From: an uncultured Roseburia sp.
GTDB taxonomy: Bacteria; Bacillota; Clostridia; Lachnospirales; Lachnospiraceae
Direction: 5' to 3'
Length of the DNA stretch: 50,545 nucleotides
Assembly: GCA_947174805.1 (NCBI GenBank)
Contig: CAMWKH010000022.1
Location: 1 to 50,545 of the forward strand
Made by a program: the position numbers and the translations under genes. The notes beneath the pieces were generated by a model, which worked only from the letters and a program-made list of their open reading frames with translations, was not told where the DNA came from and did not search any database. Shown here one piece after another: positions 8,801 through 15,898 of the stretch. Within the stretch, counting starts at the first letter, position 1. The number at the start of each line of letters is the position of its first letter.

Positions 8801-9294
8801 CCGATAATCTCTCCGTCGCAGCGCACCGGGGCATAAAAACATGCCATTGCCTCGTCAAAAAACCGGGGATCAAATATGATAGAGGTGCCGCTCTCCCCCC
8901 GCATGCCTTCTGTATAAAATTCCCGGTCAGCCACATCCACTGTCCGCCCGTCGGAGGCATGGTCCAAGCCTTCACTGTCGGTAAAAATCAACGCATCATA
9001 CCAGGAGTTTTCTTCCATCTTCTTTAACATCTCCGCCGTAATTTCCGGCTCGGAAAGACTCTCCCCCAAAAAGTAGGCATAGGTACTGATTAACTTTAAG
9101 GCATTGTCCATCTCCTCATCGATTCGAGTTGCCGTCTGCCTTGCTGAATCCGAGGCATAATTTTTATTCTGCTCCTCCATTCTTTTGCTGTTTTGCACTG
9201 CATACCAGTGAAACAAAACAATAATCGCCAACAGCAGTATAAAAACATATACCATTTCCTGCAGCAGTTTCCTTTTCTCCATCTTTCCCCTCAT
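5890..9294 (-). CDS. Hybrid sensor histidine kinase with two receiver domains
   Basis: A 1134-residue membrane kinase. A first membrane segment (about 14-31) and a second (about 290-312) bracket an extracytoplasmic sensor region of the Cache type. A PAS-like and linker region follows, then HisKA with SHDIRTPMNAI (phospho-acceptor His about 632), an ATPase domain with NLLSNAVKYTPAGG, DNGIGM and GTGLGMAI, and two C-terminal receivers with phosphorylatable Asp about 924 (IIDWQMPE) and 1063 (VLMDVQMP). All catalytic motifs look intact. The start was chosen because AAGGAGGAA sits 8 nt upstream; an ATG eight codons earlier lies before this site. No output domain is present and the response regulator behind it survives only as a fragment, so its output must lie elsewhere or be lost. 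The ligand is unknown. Confidence 0.95.
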   Translation of the reverse strand: MRGKMEKRKLLQEMVYVFILLLAIIVLFHWYAVQNSKRMEEQNKNYASDSARQTATRIDEEMDNALKLISTYAYFLGESLSEPEITAEMLKKMEENSWYDALIFTDSEGLDHASDGRTVDVADREFYTEGMRGESGTSIIFDPRFFDEAMACFYAPVRCDGEIIGVLRGAYLAEEYLKNMLATTYFGERADVYFCTSDGMVIASSDDETHNGDLLEILLASGVIDQNISKEAREIFEYGGEGAFICDSRSKTDNICVRSLAESQYILVQTFPKNVTQRMIRNENIVGIQLEGMLIGLFVIYIIALLLRAGQEKKILERENREMGYIIHGINTLFSRFVIVDLETERYHYLSGTRPEGSSISVSGDYEDFVGYLCSIMIEEPDRKELLDFLEKESVIEAMEGHEDLRYECHVQRNGHPEWEHMNIMCLERKEGRASKILFSRQNITDVKERELKIQAEMSLANRKERQYQIAITSNAICTFEFNLTEDLIEEDITRMLEGKQISMVERTGLKVPCKASQWLERWKEFVLEESRENYCAIANVEHLRTCFEQGEAEVNVEYWYRDSLDREICVRQSFLMTRDDITDDILVMVVTKEITESVRKQKEQTQALQDALMQAQHANRAKTTFLSNMSHDIRTPMNAIIGFTTIAVTHIQNQDQVKDCLQKVLSSSNHLLSLINDILDMSRIESGKVQIKEQDCNISEMMHNLVNIIQPQVKAKQLELFIDTFEVANEDVIADGLKLNQVFINLLSNAVKYTPAGGTITFRIIQKTTFRHGYGDYAFVIKDNGIGMSQEFVEHIFEPFERETSVTQSGIQGTGLGMAITKNIVEMMNGTISVASVPGNGSEFTVELSLKLQDIKKNAEQIKELNGLRSLVVDDDFNTCSSVSKMLGQLGMRSEWTTSGREAVFRAQVAHDEGDSYHTYIIDWQMPELSGVETARKIRKAVGEDAPIIILTAYDWTDIEEEAKDAGVTAFCAKPLFMSDLKSALLAANNLGDKEEKAAAWTLADFSGKRVLLVEDIELNREIAEVILTEAGFVVESAPDGTDAVAMVEKSEENYYDVVLMDVQMPIMNGYEATRTIRNMDRKDVKELPIIAMTANAMEEDKEAAIKHGMNAHISKPLDMDVFISVLGQYVSK

Positions 9295-9358
9295 AGGAAA
9301 TTTCCTCCTTCTGCACATCCCTTTTCCCCATATTTTAAAAAAAAGTCAATAATATAGA

Positions 9359-9387
9359 ATTATACTATCGACAATCCATGAAATCAA
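9359..9387 (-). promoter_or_regulatory. Promoter of the hybrid histidine kinase
   Basis: On the minus strand TTGATT (9382-9387) and a perfect TATAAT (9359-9364) are separated by 17 bp, about 65 nt upstream of the kinase start. A plus-strand TATAAT at 9396-9401 lies back-to-back with it and could serve tgt, though I find no good -35 for that one. Confidence 0.65.
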
Positions 9388-9443
9388 TGTTACTTTATAA
9401 TAAATTTAAAAATTTATAAAAAGAATGGAAAAGAGGAACGTTA

Positions 9444-10589
9444 ATGGCAGAATATCGCATTTTAACCCAGGAGGGAATGGCCAAACGGGGAGAATTTCAT
9501 ACCGTCCACGGCACCATAGAAACTCCTGTATTTATGAACGTGGGAACCGCAGCGGCAATTAAAGGGGCCGTCTCCACAGAAGACTTGGAACAAATCAAAA
9601 CCCAGGTGGAATTATCAAACACCTATCATCTCCACGTAAGGCCGGGGGATACTTTAATCCACGAGCTGGGAGGGCTTCACAAATTTATGTCCTGGGACAA
9701 ACCAATTCTCACAGACTCCGGGGGATTTCAGGTATTTTCCCTGGCAGGGCTTCGGAAAATAAAGGAGGAAGGCGTCTATTTCAACTGCCACATTGACGGA
9801 CACAAAATCTTTATGGGACCGGAGGAGAGTATGCAGATTCAATCCCACCTTGCCTCCACCATCGCCATGGCATTTGACGAATGCCCCAGCAGCGTGGCGG
9901 ACAGGACATATGTGCAAAATTCCGCTGACCGCACTGCCCGTTGGCTGCGGCGGTGCAAAACCGAAATGGAACGCCTGAATGGCCTTCCCGATACCATCAA
10001 CAAAGAACAGCTCTTATTTGGTATCAACCAGGGGGCCGTTTACGAGGATATCCGCATTGACCATGCAAAGAGAATCACAGAGATGGATTTGGACGGCTAT
10101 GCGGTGGGAGGCTTAGCGGTGGGGGAAACCCATGAGGAGATGTACCGGATTTTAGAGGCGGTGGTACCCTATCTTCCAAAGGACAAGCCCACCTACCTCA
10201 TGGGGGTAGGTACCCCGGCCAATATCTTAGAGGCGGTGGAACGGGGCGTCGACTTCTTCGACTGTGTATATCCTTCCCGGAACGGACGCCACGGCCATGT
10301 GTACACCAATCAGGGAAAATTGAATTTATTTAACCAAAAATACCAGAAAGACACAAAACCCATCGAGGAGGGCTGTGCATGCCCTGCCTGCAGGCGTTAT
10401 TCCCGGGCCTACATCCGTCATCTCTTAAAGGCAAAGGAAATGCTTGGCATGAGGCTTTGCGTGCTGCACAACCTCTACTTTTACAATACCATGATGGAGG
10501 AAATACGGGATTCCCTTGACCGGGGATGTTTCCTCTCCTACAAAGAAGAAAAACTCTACGGCATGGGCCAAAACCGGAAAGAATCTTAA
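9444..10589 (+). CDS. tgt: tRNA-guanine transglycosylase
   Basis: This enzyme exchanges guanine-34 in GUN-anticodon tRNAs for the queuosine precursor preQ1 (or queuine). The 381-residue protein has the substrate-binding DSGGFQVFSL, GGLAVGE, the FDCVYPSRNGRHGH segment containing the catalytic aspartate, and the zinc site CACPACRRYSRAYIRHL. The length is normal for bacterial Tgt. An AGAGGA element precedes the ATG by 8 nt. yajC follows on the same strand, a frequent neighbour in clostridia, but yajC has its own promoter. No queuosine biosynthesis genes (queA, queC-F) are present in the window. Confidence 0.97.
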   Translation: MAEYRILTQEGMAKRGEFHTVHGTIETPVFMNVGTAAAIKGAVSTEDLEQIKTQVELSNTYHLHVRPGDTLIHELGGLHKFMSWDKPILTDSGGFQVFSLAGLRKIKEEGVYFNCHIDGHKIFMGPEESMQIQSHLASTIAMAFDECPSSVADRTYVQNSADRTARWLRRCKTEMERLNGLPDTINKEQLLFGINQGAVYEDIRIDHAKRITEMDLDGYAVGGLAVGETHEEMYRILEAVVPYLPKDKPTYLMGVGTPANILEAVERGVDFFDCVYPSRNGRHGHVYTNQGKLNLFNQKYQKDTKPIEEGCACPACRRYSRAYIRHLLKAKEMLGMRLCVLHNLYFYNTMMEEIRDSLDRGCFLSYKEEKLYGMGQNRKES

Positions 10590-10606
10590 AAAAAGCATAA
10601 AATCCC

Positions 10607-10635
10607 TTGCCCATTCTTGACGATTTGTGTACAAT
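10607..10635 (+). promoter_or_regulatory. Promoter of yajC
   Basis: TTGCCC (10607-10612), a 17-bp spacer and TACAAT (10630-10635) lie in the gap between tgt and yajC, giving a leader of about 24 nt with AAGGAGG at 10652-10658. Confidence 0.55.
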
Positions 10636-10665
10636 GATAAAAGTGAGTTACAAGGAGGAAAAATT

Positions 10666-10974
10666 ATGTCAATTTTATTAAGCCAGACAACGGCCAATGT
10701 ATCTATGGTGGTTTCACTGATTATACTGTTTGTTTTTATGTATTTTTTCATGATTCGCCCTCAGCAGAAGGAGCAGAAAAAGAAAAATGCCATGTTAGCA
10801 GACCTTGCAGTGGGGGACACCATCTTAACCACCAGCGGTTTTTTTGGGGTAGTCATTGACATCTCAGACGACGATACCATTATCGTAGAGTTTGGGAGCA
10901 ATAAAAACTGCCGGATTCCCATGCAGAAAGCAGCCATCTCTGCCGTTGAAAAACCGGAGACAGCAGAAAAATAA
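10666..10974 (+). CDS. yajC: Preprotein translocase accessory subunit YajC
   Basis: A 102-residue single-pass membrane protein that associates with the SecDF complex at the Sec translocon. It has one N-terminal hydrophobic segment (about residues 12-31) immediately followed by the family signature FMIRPQQKEQKKK, then a small cytoplasmic beta-rich domain containing GDTILTTSGFFGVV. The start (MSILLSQTT) is fixed by an AAGGAGG 7 nt upstream; a longer reading from 10627 would begin inside the -10 region. The C-terminal tail is short. secD and secF are not in the window. A strong bidirectional terminator follows. Confidence 0.95.
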   Translation: MSILLSQTTANVSMVVSLIILFVFMYFFMIRPQQKEQKKKNAMLADLAVGDTILTTSGFFGVVIDISDDDTIIVEFGSNKNCRIPMQKAAISAVEKPETAEK

Positions 10975-10982
10975 AAAAAACC

Positions 10983-11022
10983 AAAAAAACCTCCCGGCAG
11001 TGAAAATGCCCGGAGGTTTTTT
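10983..11022. terminator. Bidirectional intrinsic terminator between yajC and the exporter genes
   Basis: A hairpin with stem CCTCC-CGGCA/TGCC-CGGAGG (one C-C mismatch) is flanked by an A-run on the left and T6 on the right, so it can stop yajC transcripts on the plus strand and exporter transcripts on the minus strand. Confidence 0.85.
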
Positions 11023-11032
11023 ATAAGCCACA

Positions 11033-12796
11033 TTACTGCATGGAATAATAATATCCTTTCAGGGCCATGAGCTCTTCATGGTTTCCCTGTTCCTTTATCT
11101 CCCCGTCCATAATGTAGAGTATCCTGTCCGCATTCCGTATGGTTGACAGCCGGTGGGCAACAATAAACGCCGTCTTTTCAGCAAGAATCGTATCCAGCGC
11201 CTCTTTGATCAGCTGCTCCGTCTCCGTGTCAATAGAACTTGTAGCCTCGTCTAAAATAATGACAGAGGGATTTTTTAGTACAATCCTAGCAAAACTAATG
11301 AGCTGCTTTTCCCCGGCAGACAATCCCTGCCCCCTCTCATCCAGCATGTGATAATACCCGTCCTTCATCTGCAGAATGTGCTCCTGTGCATGAATCAGCT
11401 CTGCCGCCTCCATACACTCCCGGTCTGTGGCATCCGGCCTGCCGTAACGGATATTTTCCAAAATCGTCCCCTTAAAAATAAAAGGGTCCTGCATCAATAC
11501 CCCCACTTCCTTCCGCAGAGAGTGAAGGGACACCTGTTTCACATTCATTCCGTCAATTTTTACCTCCCCGCAGGTGACGTCATAAAATCGGGTCAATAAG
11601 TTTATAATCGTGGTTTTTCCCACCCCGGTAGGCCCTACAAGGGCAATCGTTTCCCCGGGTTTCACATGAAGATTAAAATCTGTCAATACCGGGATACCCT
11701 CCTCATACTGAAAGGTAACATGATTAAAATCCACTTTTCCCTTGATATGGGATAGATTCCTGGCATTTTCCTCCTCAGGTATCTCCAGGGGATAATCAAT
11801 GGTGTCAAATACCTGCTCCAAATTGGAACTCACCTGGGCAAGCTGCTGGATAATATAAGCTATCTGGGTTAATGGCCCTGAAAACAGGCTCATATAACTG
11901 GTAAATACAACCACCGTCCCGGCATCCATCCCGGCATTTCCCTTTAAAATCAAAAGCAGCGCCAGCCCATATAACAAAAGTGTACCCAGATTCCAGAAAA
12001 GTTCCACAATGGGAGTGTTGAGCTGGATGCGCCTTACTATGCGAAGCCAGGTATCCACGCTGGTCTGATGGATTTCTTTATAAATTTCCCTGTTAAGCTC
12101 AGAGCGGTTATAACTTTTTACGATCTTCTCCCCCATAATCGTCTCCACTAAGAAAGCCGTACGGTTGGCCATTTTTGCTCTGTGGCGGGGAAAGATTTTT
12201 CCAACGCAGTGCCTCAGGTAAAAAACACATGCCATCATAGGCAGCACGGTGAGGAACACTGCCCCGGTCAGAGCGAGGGAAATGGACAGCATGAAAAAGG
12301 TAACGATAAAAATTTTAGCGATATAAACCAGAAGCTGCACCAGATAATTTGCAAAAAAATTGGCCAGGTCATTTATATAGTCTGTCACCCGGATTACAAT
12401 TTTCCCGTCGGGACGGGAATCAAAATAATCAAAGGGGAGTCTCTGGAGTTTATAAAAGATATCCTGCCGGATGGAGGCTATCACTCCCTGGCCCATAATT
12501 CCCGACAGGAGCTGATGCACAAAGGTTATCCCGATATCCAAAAGCACAAGAAACACCATAACGCTTACCACAAGGGCAAGCATTCGGTAATCTTCCCTCA
12601 CCACCACCACATTTATAATCTGCTTTAGCAGCAGGGGGGATACCATGGAAATTCCGGCGGAAAACAGCATCAAAGATACGGCAAGAATCACTGTCTTTTT
12701 AAAAGGGCAGATATACCGAAACACCTTTAAAAGCTGTTTTACATCTATTTTTTTCATCACAATCTCATCTTCAAAATATGTATTTCTCTTAGCCAT
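11033..12796 (-). CDS. ABC exporter half-transporter, canonical ATPase site
   Basis: A 587-residue fused permease-ATPase of the multidrug/peptide exporter type, with six membrane segments in the first about 310 residues and a C-terminal nucleotide-binding domain. It has Walker A GPTGVGKTT, a modified signature LSAGEKQL (instead of LSGGQ), Walker B VIILDEATSSID with the catalytic glutamate, and AHRLSTIRNADR at the H-loop. The start codon overlaps the stop of the upstream exporter gene (TAATG), so the two are coupled and should form a heterodimer. The altered signature here pairs with the altered Walker B in the partner, matching the degenerate site of BmrCD/LmrCD/TM287-288-type pumps. Substrate unknown; drug or peptide export is the likeliest role. 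Confidence 0.93.
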   Translation of the reverse strand: MAKRNTYFEDEIVMKKIDVKQLLKVFRYICPFKKTVILAVSLMLFSAGISMVSPLLLKQIINVVVVREDYRMLALVVSVMVFLVLLDIGITFVHQLLSGIMGQGVIASIRQDIFYKLQRLPFDYFDSRPDGKIVIRVTDYINDLANFFANYLVQLLVYIAKIFIVTFFMLSISLALTGAVFLTVLPMMACVFYLRHCVGKIFPRHRAKMANRTAFLVETIMGEKIVKSYNRSELNREIYKEIHQTSVDTWLRIVRRIQLNTPIVELFWNLGTLLLYGLALLLILKGNAGMDAGTVVVFTSYMSLFSGPLTQIAYIIQQLAQVSSNLEQVFDTIDYPLEIPEEENARNLSHIKGKVDFNHVTFQYEEGIPVLTDFNLHVKPGETIALVGPTGVGKTTIINLLTRFYDVTCGEVKIDGMNVKQVSLHSLRKEVGVLMQDPFIFKGTILENIRYGRPDATDRECMEAAELIHAQEHILQMKDGYYHMLDERGQGLSAGEKQLISFARIVLKNPSVIILDEATSSIDTETEQLIKEALDTILAEKTAFIVAHRLSTIRNADRILYIMDGEIKEQGNHEELMALKGYYYSMQ

Positions 12797-14607
12797 TACA
12801 GATCTTCCTCCCCTTCTTTGTCTATGAATTCCCTGTCCCTTGCCTTTTGTATTTGATACACTTTTGCAAAATGGCCTTTGAGCGCCATAAGTTCCTCAAA
12901 GGTTCCTCTCTCTTTTATCTCCCCCTCCTGCATATATAAAATCTCATCGCAGTTTTCCACGGAAGAGAGCCGATGGGCAGAAATAATTATAGTTTTTCCG
13001 GGATAATAGCGATTGATATCCGAAAGGAGATTTTTTTCCGTGTTCATGTCCAGGGCACTTGTGGAATCGTCAAAAACCAGAACAGGGGCATTTTTGAGAA
13101 GGGCTCTTGCAATGGAAACCCGCTGTTTCTGTCCTCCTGAAATCCCAAACCCCCGCTCCCCCACAATGGTGTCGTAACCATCGGAAAGCCCTTGGATAAA
13201 CCCATGGGCCTGGGCGTGTCTTGCCGCCGTAACTACCTGCTCTTCCCCCACCTCCGGTTTCCCGTAAGCGATATTGGAATCTATGGTATTGGAGAACAGG
13301 AAAACATCCTGGAACACGTAAGAAAAACATTCCCGAAGGGAGGACAACTCATACTCTTTTACATTTCTTCCGTTTAACAGAATACTCCCTTCTGTCACAT
13401 CAAAAATCCGAACCAGAGATTCCATCAAAACACTTTTCCCACAACCCGTCTCCCCCACAATTCCCAGCTTTTTGCCATAGGGTATGGACACGGAGATATC
13501 TTTCAATATAGGCTCTCCATTTAAAGTAAGCCCTGCATGGCAAAGTTCAATATCTGCCCTCTTCTCCTCCACCTTTTTCTCCCCATCCAAAATCCGGGAA
13601 GGCTTCTCCATAAACTGCATCATTTTCTGCCCTGACACAAGCTGCTGCTGCATCTGAAACAGAGCGCTGTTAATCTGGGTGATGTAATCCATGATTTTTA
13701 ATACATAGCTGGTACACGCCGCCAGATATCCCACCCGGATATCCCCCCGGATCACAAGCACTGCCCCCACTGCCACGCTGCCCACATAGGCAAGCTGTTT
13801 AATGGAGGAGAACACCACCTCAAAACCGGCTAATAGTTTTGCCAGACGGATGCAGGAATTTTTAAGCTTTTCATTGGTTTGGTCAAATTTTTCCTCCTCC
13901 AGCCTTTCATTGGTAAAAGAACGCACCAGGCGGACGGCCTCTATATTTTCCTGTACCGTTAAATTCATGGCAGAAATATTCCCCCGGGTAACTCCATAAG
14001 CCTCCCATGCCAGCTTGCGGAATTTCATAAGCGCTGCGGCAAACACCGGCATGAAGCACACCGAAAAAGCCAAAAGCCAGGGATGGATGCCTGCCAGAAA
14101 AACGGCACTTGCAATAAGCACAAATACACTGTCCAAGATAAGGGGCAGGATACGGCTGAATAAGTCCTTAAACATAATGGTATCCCCATTCAAAATAGTC
14201 AAAAGCTCTCCTGTGTTATACTCTCCGATTAAGGCACTGTCCAGGGTGAGCAGTTTATCAAAGGTCTTCATCCTCAAATCCGTCTCAAGCCGCAATCCAA
14301 GTTTTTCATTCCACAGGTTTTTCCCATATACAAAAAGGATACGCAGGGAAAGAAAAAGCATTAAGAGAACCGCCAGGCTTCTAAACAGAGCAAAACTCTG
14401 CACTTCCCCATATTTCCCGCTGAGGAGAAAAGAAAAGATTCCCCTGCCATCCGGCACATTCCGGCAGATCACATAGTCAATAAACATCTCTGAAATCATA
14501 GGTATCATAAGGTCAGCTGTGAGAGCGGCAAAACTGATTAGCTGAAAGAAAATAGCAGCAGGCAGATATTTCTTCCAGTGGCCAAGTCCAAATTTAAATA
14601 CATCCAT
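12796..14607 (-). CDS. ABC exporter half-transporter, degenerate ATPase site
   Basis: A 603-residue exporter half with six membrane segments and a C-terminal ATPase domain. Walker A is GETGCGKSVL, the signature ISGGQKQRVS is canonical, but Walker B reads VLVFDDSTSALD, with aspartate in place of the catalytic glutamate. In heterodimeric exporters this substitution marks the non-hydrolysing site, which is completed by the partner's unusual signature LSAGEKQ. The start at 14607 follows GAGGGGAG by 8 nt; a longer form beginning at 14625 is less likely. It is the promoter-proximal gene of the two, divergent from the GntR-type regulator. Confidence 0.93.
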   Translation of the reverse strand: MDVFKFGLGHWKKYLPAAIFFQLISFAALTADLMIPMISEMFIDYVICRNVPDGRGIFSFLLSGKYGEVQSFALFRSLAVLLMLFLSLRILFVYGKNLWNEKLGLRLETDLRMKTFDKLLTLDSALIGEYNTGELLTILNGDTIMFKDLFSRILPLILDSVFVLIASAVFLAGIHPWLLAFSVCFMPVFAAALMKFRKLAWEAYGVTRGNISAMNLTVQENIEAVRLVRSFTNERLEEEKFDQTNEKLKNSCIRLAKLLAGFEVVFSSIKQLAYVGSVAVGAVLVIRGDIRVGYLAACTSYVLKIMDYITQINSALFQMQQQLVSGQKMMQFMEKPSRILDGEKKVEEKRADIELCHAGLTLNGEPILKDISVSIPYGKKLGIVGETGCGKSVLMESLVRIFDVTEGSILLNGRNVKEYELSSLRECFSYVFQDVFLFSNTIDSNIAYGKPEVGEEQVVTAARHAQAHGFIQGLSDGYDTIVGERGFGISGGQKQRVSIARALLKNAPVLVFDDSTSALDMNTEKNLLSDINRYYPGKTIIISAHRLSSVENCDEILYMQEGEIKERGTFEELMALKGHFAKVYQIQKARDREFIDKEGEEDL

Positions 14608-14642
14608 AATAAAAACTCCCCTCATATGTGCGAAATCCAGTG

Positions 14643-14660
14643 TATGTTTAAATAAACATA
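14643..14660. promoter_or_regulatory. Perfect 18-bp palindrome, candidate operator of the exporter genes
   Basis: TATGTTTA-AA-TAAACATA is a perfect inverted repeat located between the exporter promoter (14680-14708) and the exporter start codon, where a bound repressor would block elongation or initiation. The GntR-type protein encoded divergently at 14788 is the obvious candidate ligand. The palindrome is seen; the binding partner is inferred. Confidence 0.5.
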
Positions 14661-14679
14661 AAATATTTTAGTTTCTTTT

Positions 14680-14708
14680 ATTATAACAAACTATTGGCCA
14701 TATGAAAA
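14680..14708 (-). promoter_or_regulatory. Promoter of the ABC exporter operon
   Basis: The minus strand has TTTTCA (14703-14708), a 17-bp spacer and a perfect TATAAT (14680-14685). A plus-strand TATAAT at 14740-14745 probably serves the divergent regulator, but its -35 is poor. Confidence 0.6.
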
Positions 14709-14787
14709 GAGAATTGTGCTTTCCATTAAGGTATGTTACTATAATTGAAAAAGAACCGACGTGTATTGCGATAGGCAGGAGAACCCT

Positions 14788-15495
14788 ATGGAATTTCAGA
14801 AAATCAGTTCCCCCTCCCTGCGGGAACTATTTGTAAACCAATTTGAAGAACTGATATTATCAGGAAAACTGAAAATCGGAGAAAAACTTCCCCCGGAACG
14901 GCAGCTTGCAGAGGAAATGCAGGTAAGCCGGGCCGTGGTAAACAGCGGCATCCGTGAATTAGAAAAAAAAGGTTTTCTCACAGTAAAATCAAGAAGCGGC
15001 ACCTTCGTTGCGGATTACCGGCAAAAAGGCACCATTGATACCCTTTTGGCCATTATGAATTACCGGGGAGGCAGGTTAAAAAGCAGTGAAATCCGCTCTA
15101 TTTTAGAAATCCGCATTGCCCTTGACACCTTGGCCGTACAGCTTTGCATCCCTTCCATTACAGACACTGATATCGCTCTGCTCTTAGAAAAAATAGAAGC
15201 CATTAAAAATGCCACCGACGCCACAGAGGCAGCAGGCGCTGCTTTTGCTTTCCAGCACGAGTTTTCCCTGGTTTCGGGAAACACCCTGATGCCCCTGATA
15301 ATGCAGTCCTTCCGCCCCCCTGTGTTTACCCTGTGGGAACGGTTTTGCATCCTCTACGGCATCCCCACCCTCTATGAAAACAATTATAGATTGTGGACCT
15401 ATATCCGGGACAGAGACAAGGAGGGAGCCATTGCGTATATCCAATCCTCCATGAATGATGTAATTTTCGGGTCACACCAGATATATTTTGATTAA
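14788..15495 (+). CDS. GntR-family (FadR type) transcriptional regulator
   Basis: A 235-residue repressor-like protein. The N-terminal winged helix (about residues 8-75) has the family pattern GEKLPPERQLAEEMQVSRAV followed by ELEKKGFLTVKSRSGTFV. The C-terminal part (about 90-230) is helical and resembles an FCD effector domain. Such proteins usually sense a small carboxylate-type ligand, but here the only linked targets are the divergent exporter genes. The start was chosen because GCAGGAGA lies 7-8 nt upstream; an upstream GTG at 14761 would add nine residues. It ends just before a hairpin that also terminates hypA. Function as regulator of the exporter is inferred from position and from the palindrome at 14643-14660. 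Confidence 0.88.
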   Translation: MEFQKISSPSLRELFVNQFEELILSGKLKIGEKLPPERQLAEEMQVSRAVVNSGIRELEKKGFLTVKSRSGTFVADYRQKGTIDTLLAIMNYRGGRLKSSEIRSILEIRIALDTLAVQLCIPSITDTDIALLLEKIEAIKNATDATEAAGAAFAFQHEFSLVSGNTLMPLIMQSFRPPVFTLWERFCILYGIPTLYENNYRLWTYIRDRDKEGAIAYIQSSMNDVIFGSHQIYFD

Positions 15496-15497
15496 AA

Positions 15498-15525
15498 ATA
15501 GAGGCCAGTGTCAACAGGCCTCTAT
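15498..15525. terminator. Terminator shared by the GntR gene and hypA
   Basis: ATAGAGGCC and GGCCTCTAT form a perfect 9-bp stem around a 10-nt loop. On the minus strand it is followed by TTTTTAAT, so it is a good hypA terminator; it overlaps the last codons of hypA. On the plus strand the trailing sequence (CTCTTTTA) is weaker. Confidence 0.75.
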
Positions 15526-15855
15526 CTCTTTTATCACAAATTCATTCCCACTTAAAAGGTATGTGCTGCCGCTGCCGCAGCGGGGGCAGGTTTTCCCATG
15601 CTTTACCGTGGGATATTCTTCTTTGCAGTCCTCGCAGAATGTCACCGCCGGAATCTTTTCAAAATGAAGAGCGGCACCTTTCATTAAATCGCTGCGCTGA
15701 ACCGCCCATTTCCAGCAATCCGTCAGGTAGGAAGGTATCACCCCAGATACCTCCCCCACCTCAAGGGTCACGGACGCCACCTGTGTCAACTGGTTCTCTT
15801 TTCCGATATTTTCCACGCTTTCAATGACATGAAAGACAACGCCCAATTCATGCAT
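15511..15855 (-). CDS. hypA: Nickel-insertion chaperone HypA
   Basis: A 114-residue cytoplasmic metallochaperone that delivers nickel during maturation of nickel enzymes, classically [NiFe] hydrogenase. It starts with the nickel-binding MHEL, has the conserved TLEVGEVSGV strand, and a zinc-finger loop with CEDC and CPRC pairs. The length is standard. It lies 43 nt downstream of the large flavoprotein and in the same transcription direction as hypB. No hydrogenase structural genes or hypC-F are in the window, so the client enzyme is unknown. Its last codons form part of a terminator hairpin. Confidence 0.95.
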   Translation of the reverse strand: MHELGVVFHVIESVENIGKENQLTQVASVTLEVGEVSGVIPSYLTDCWKWAVQRSDLMKGAALHFEKIPAVTFCEDCKEEYPTVKHGKTCPRCGSGSTYLLSGNEFVIKEIEAC

Positions 15856-15898
15856 GGCAATCCTCTTTTCCCCAGCCTGAAATCCTCAGACTGACATT

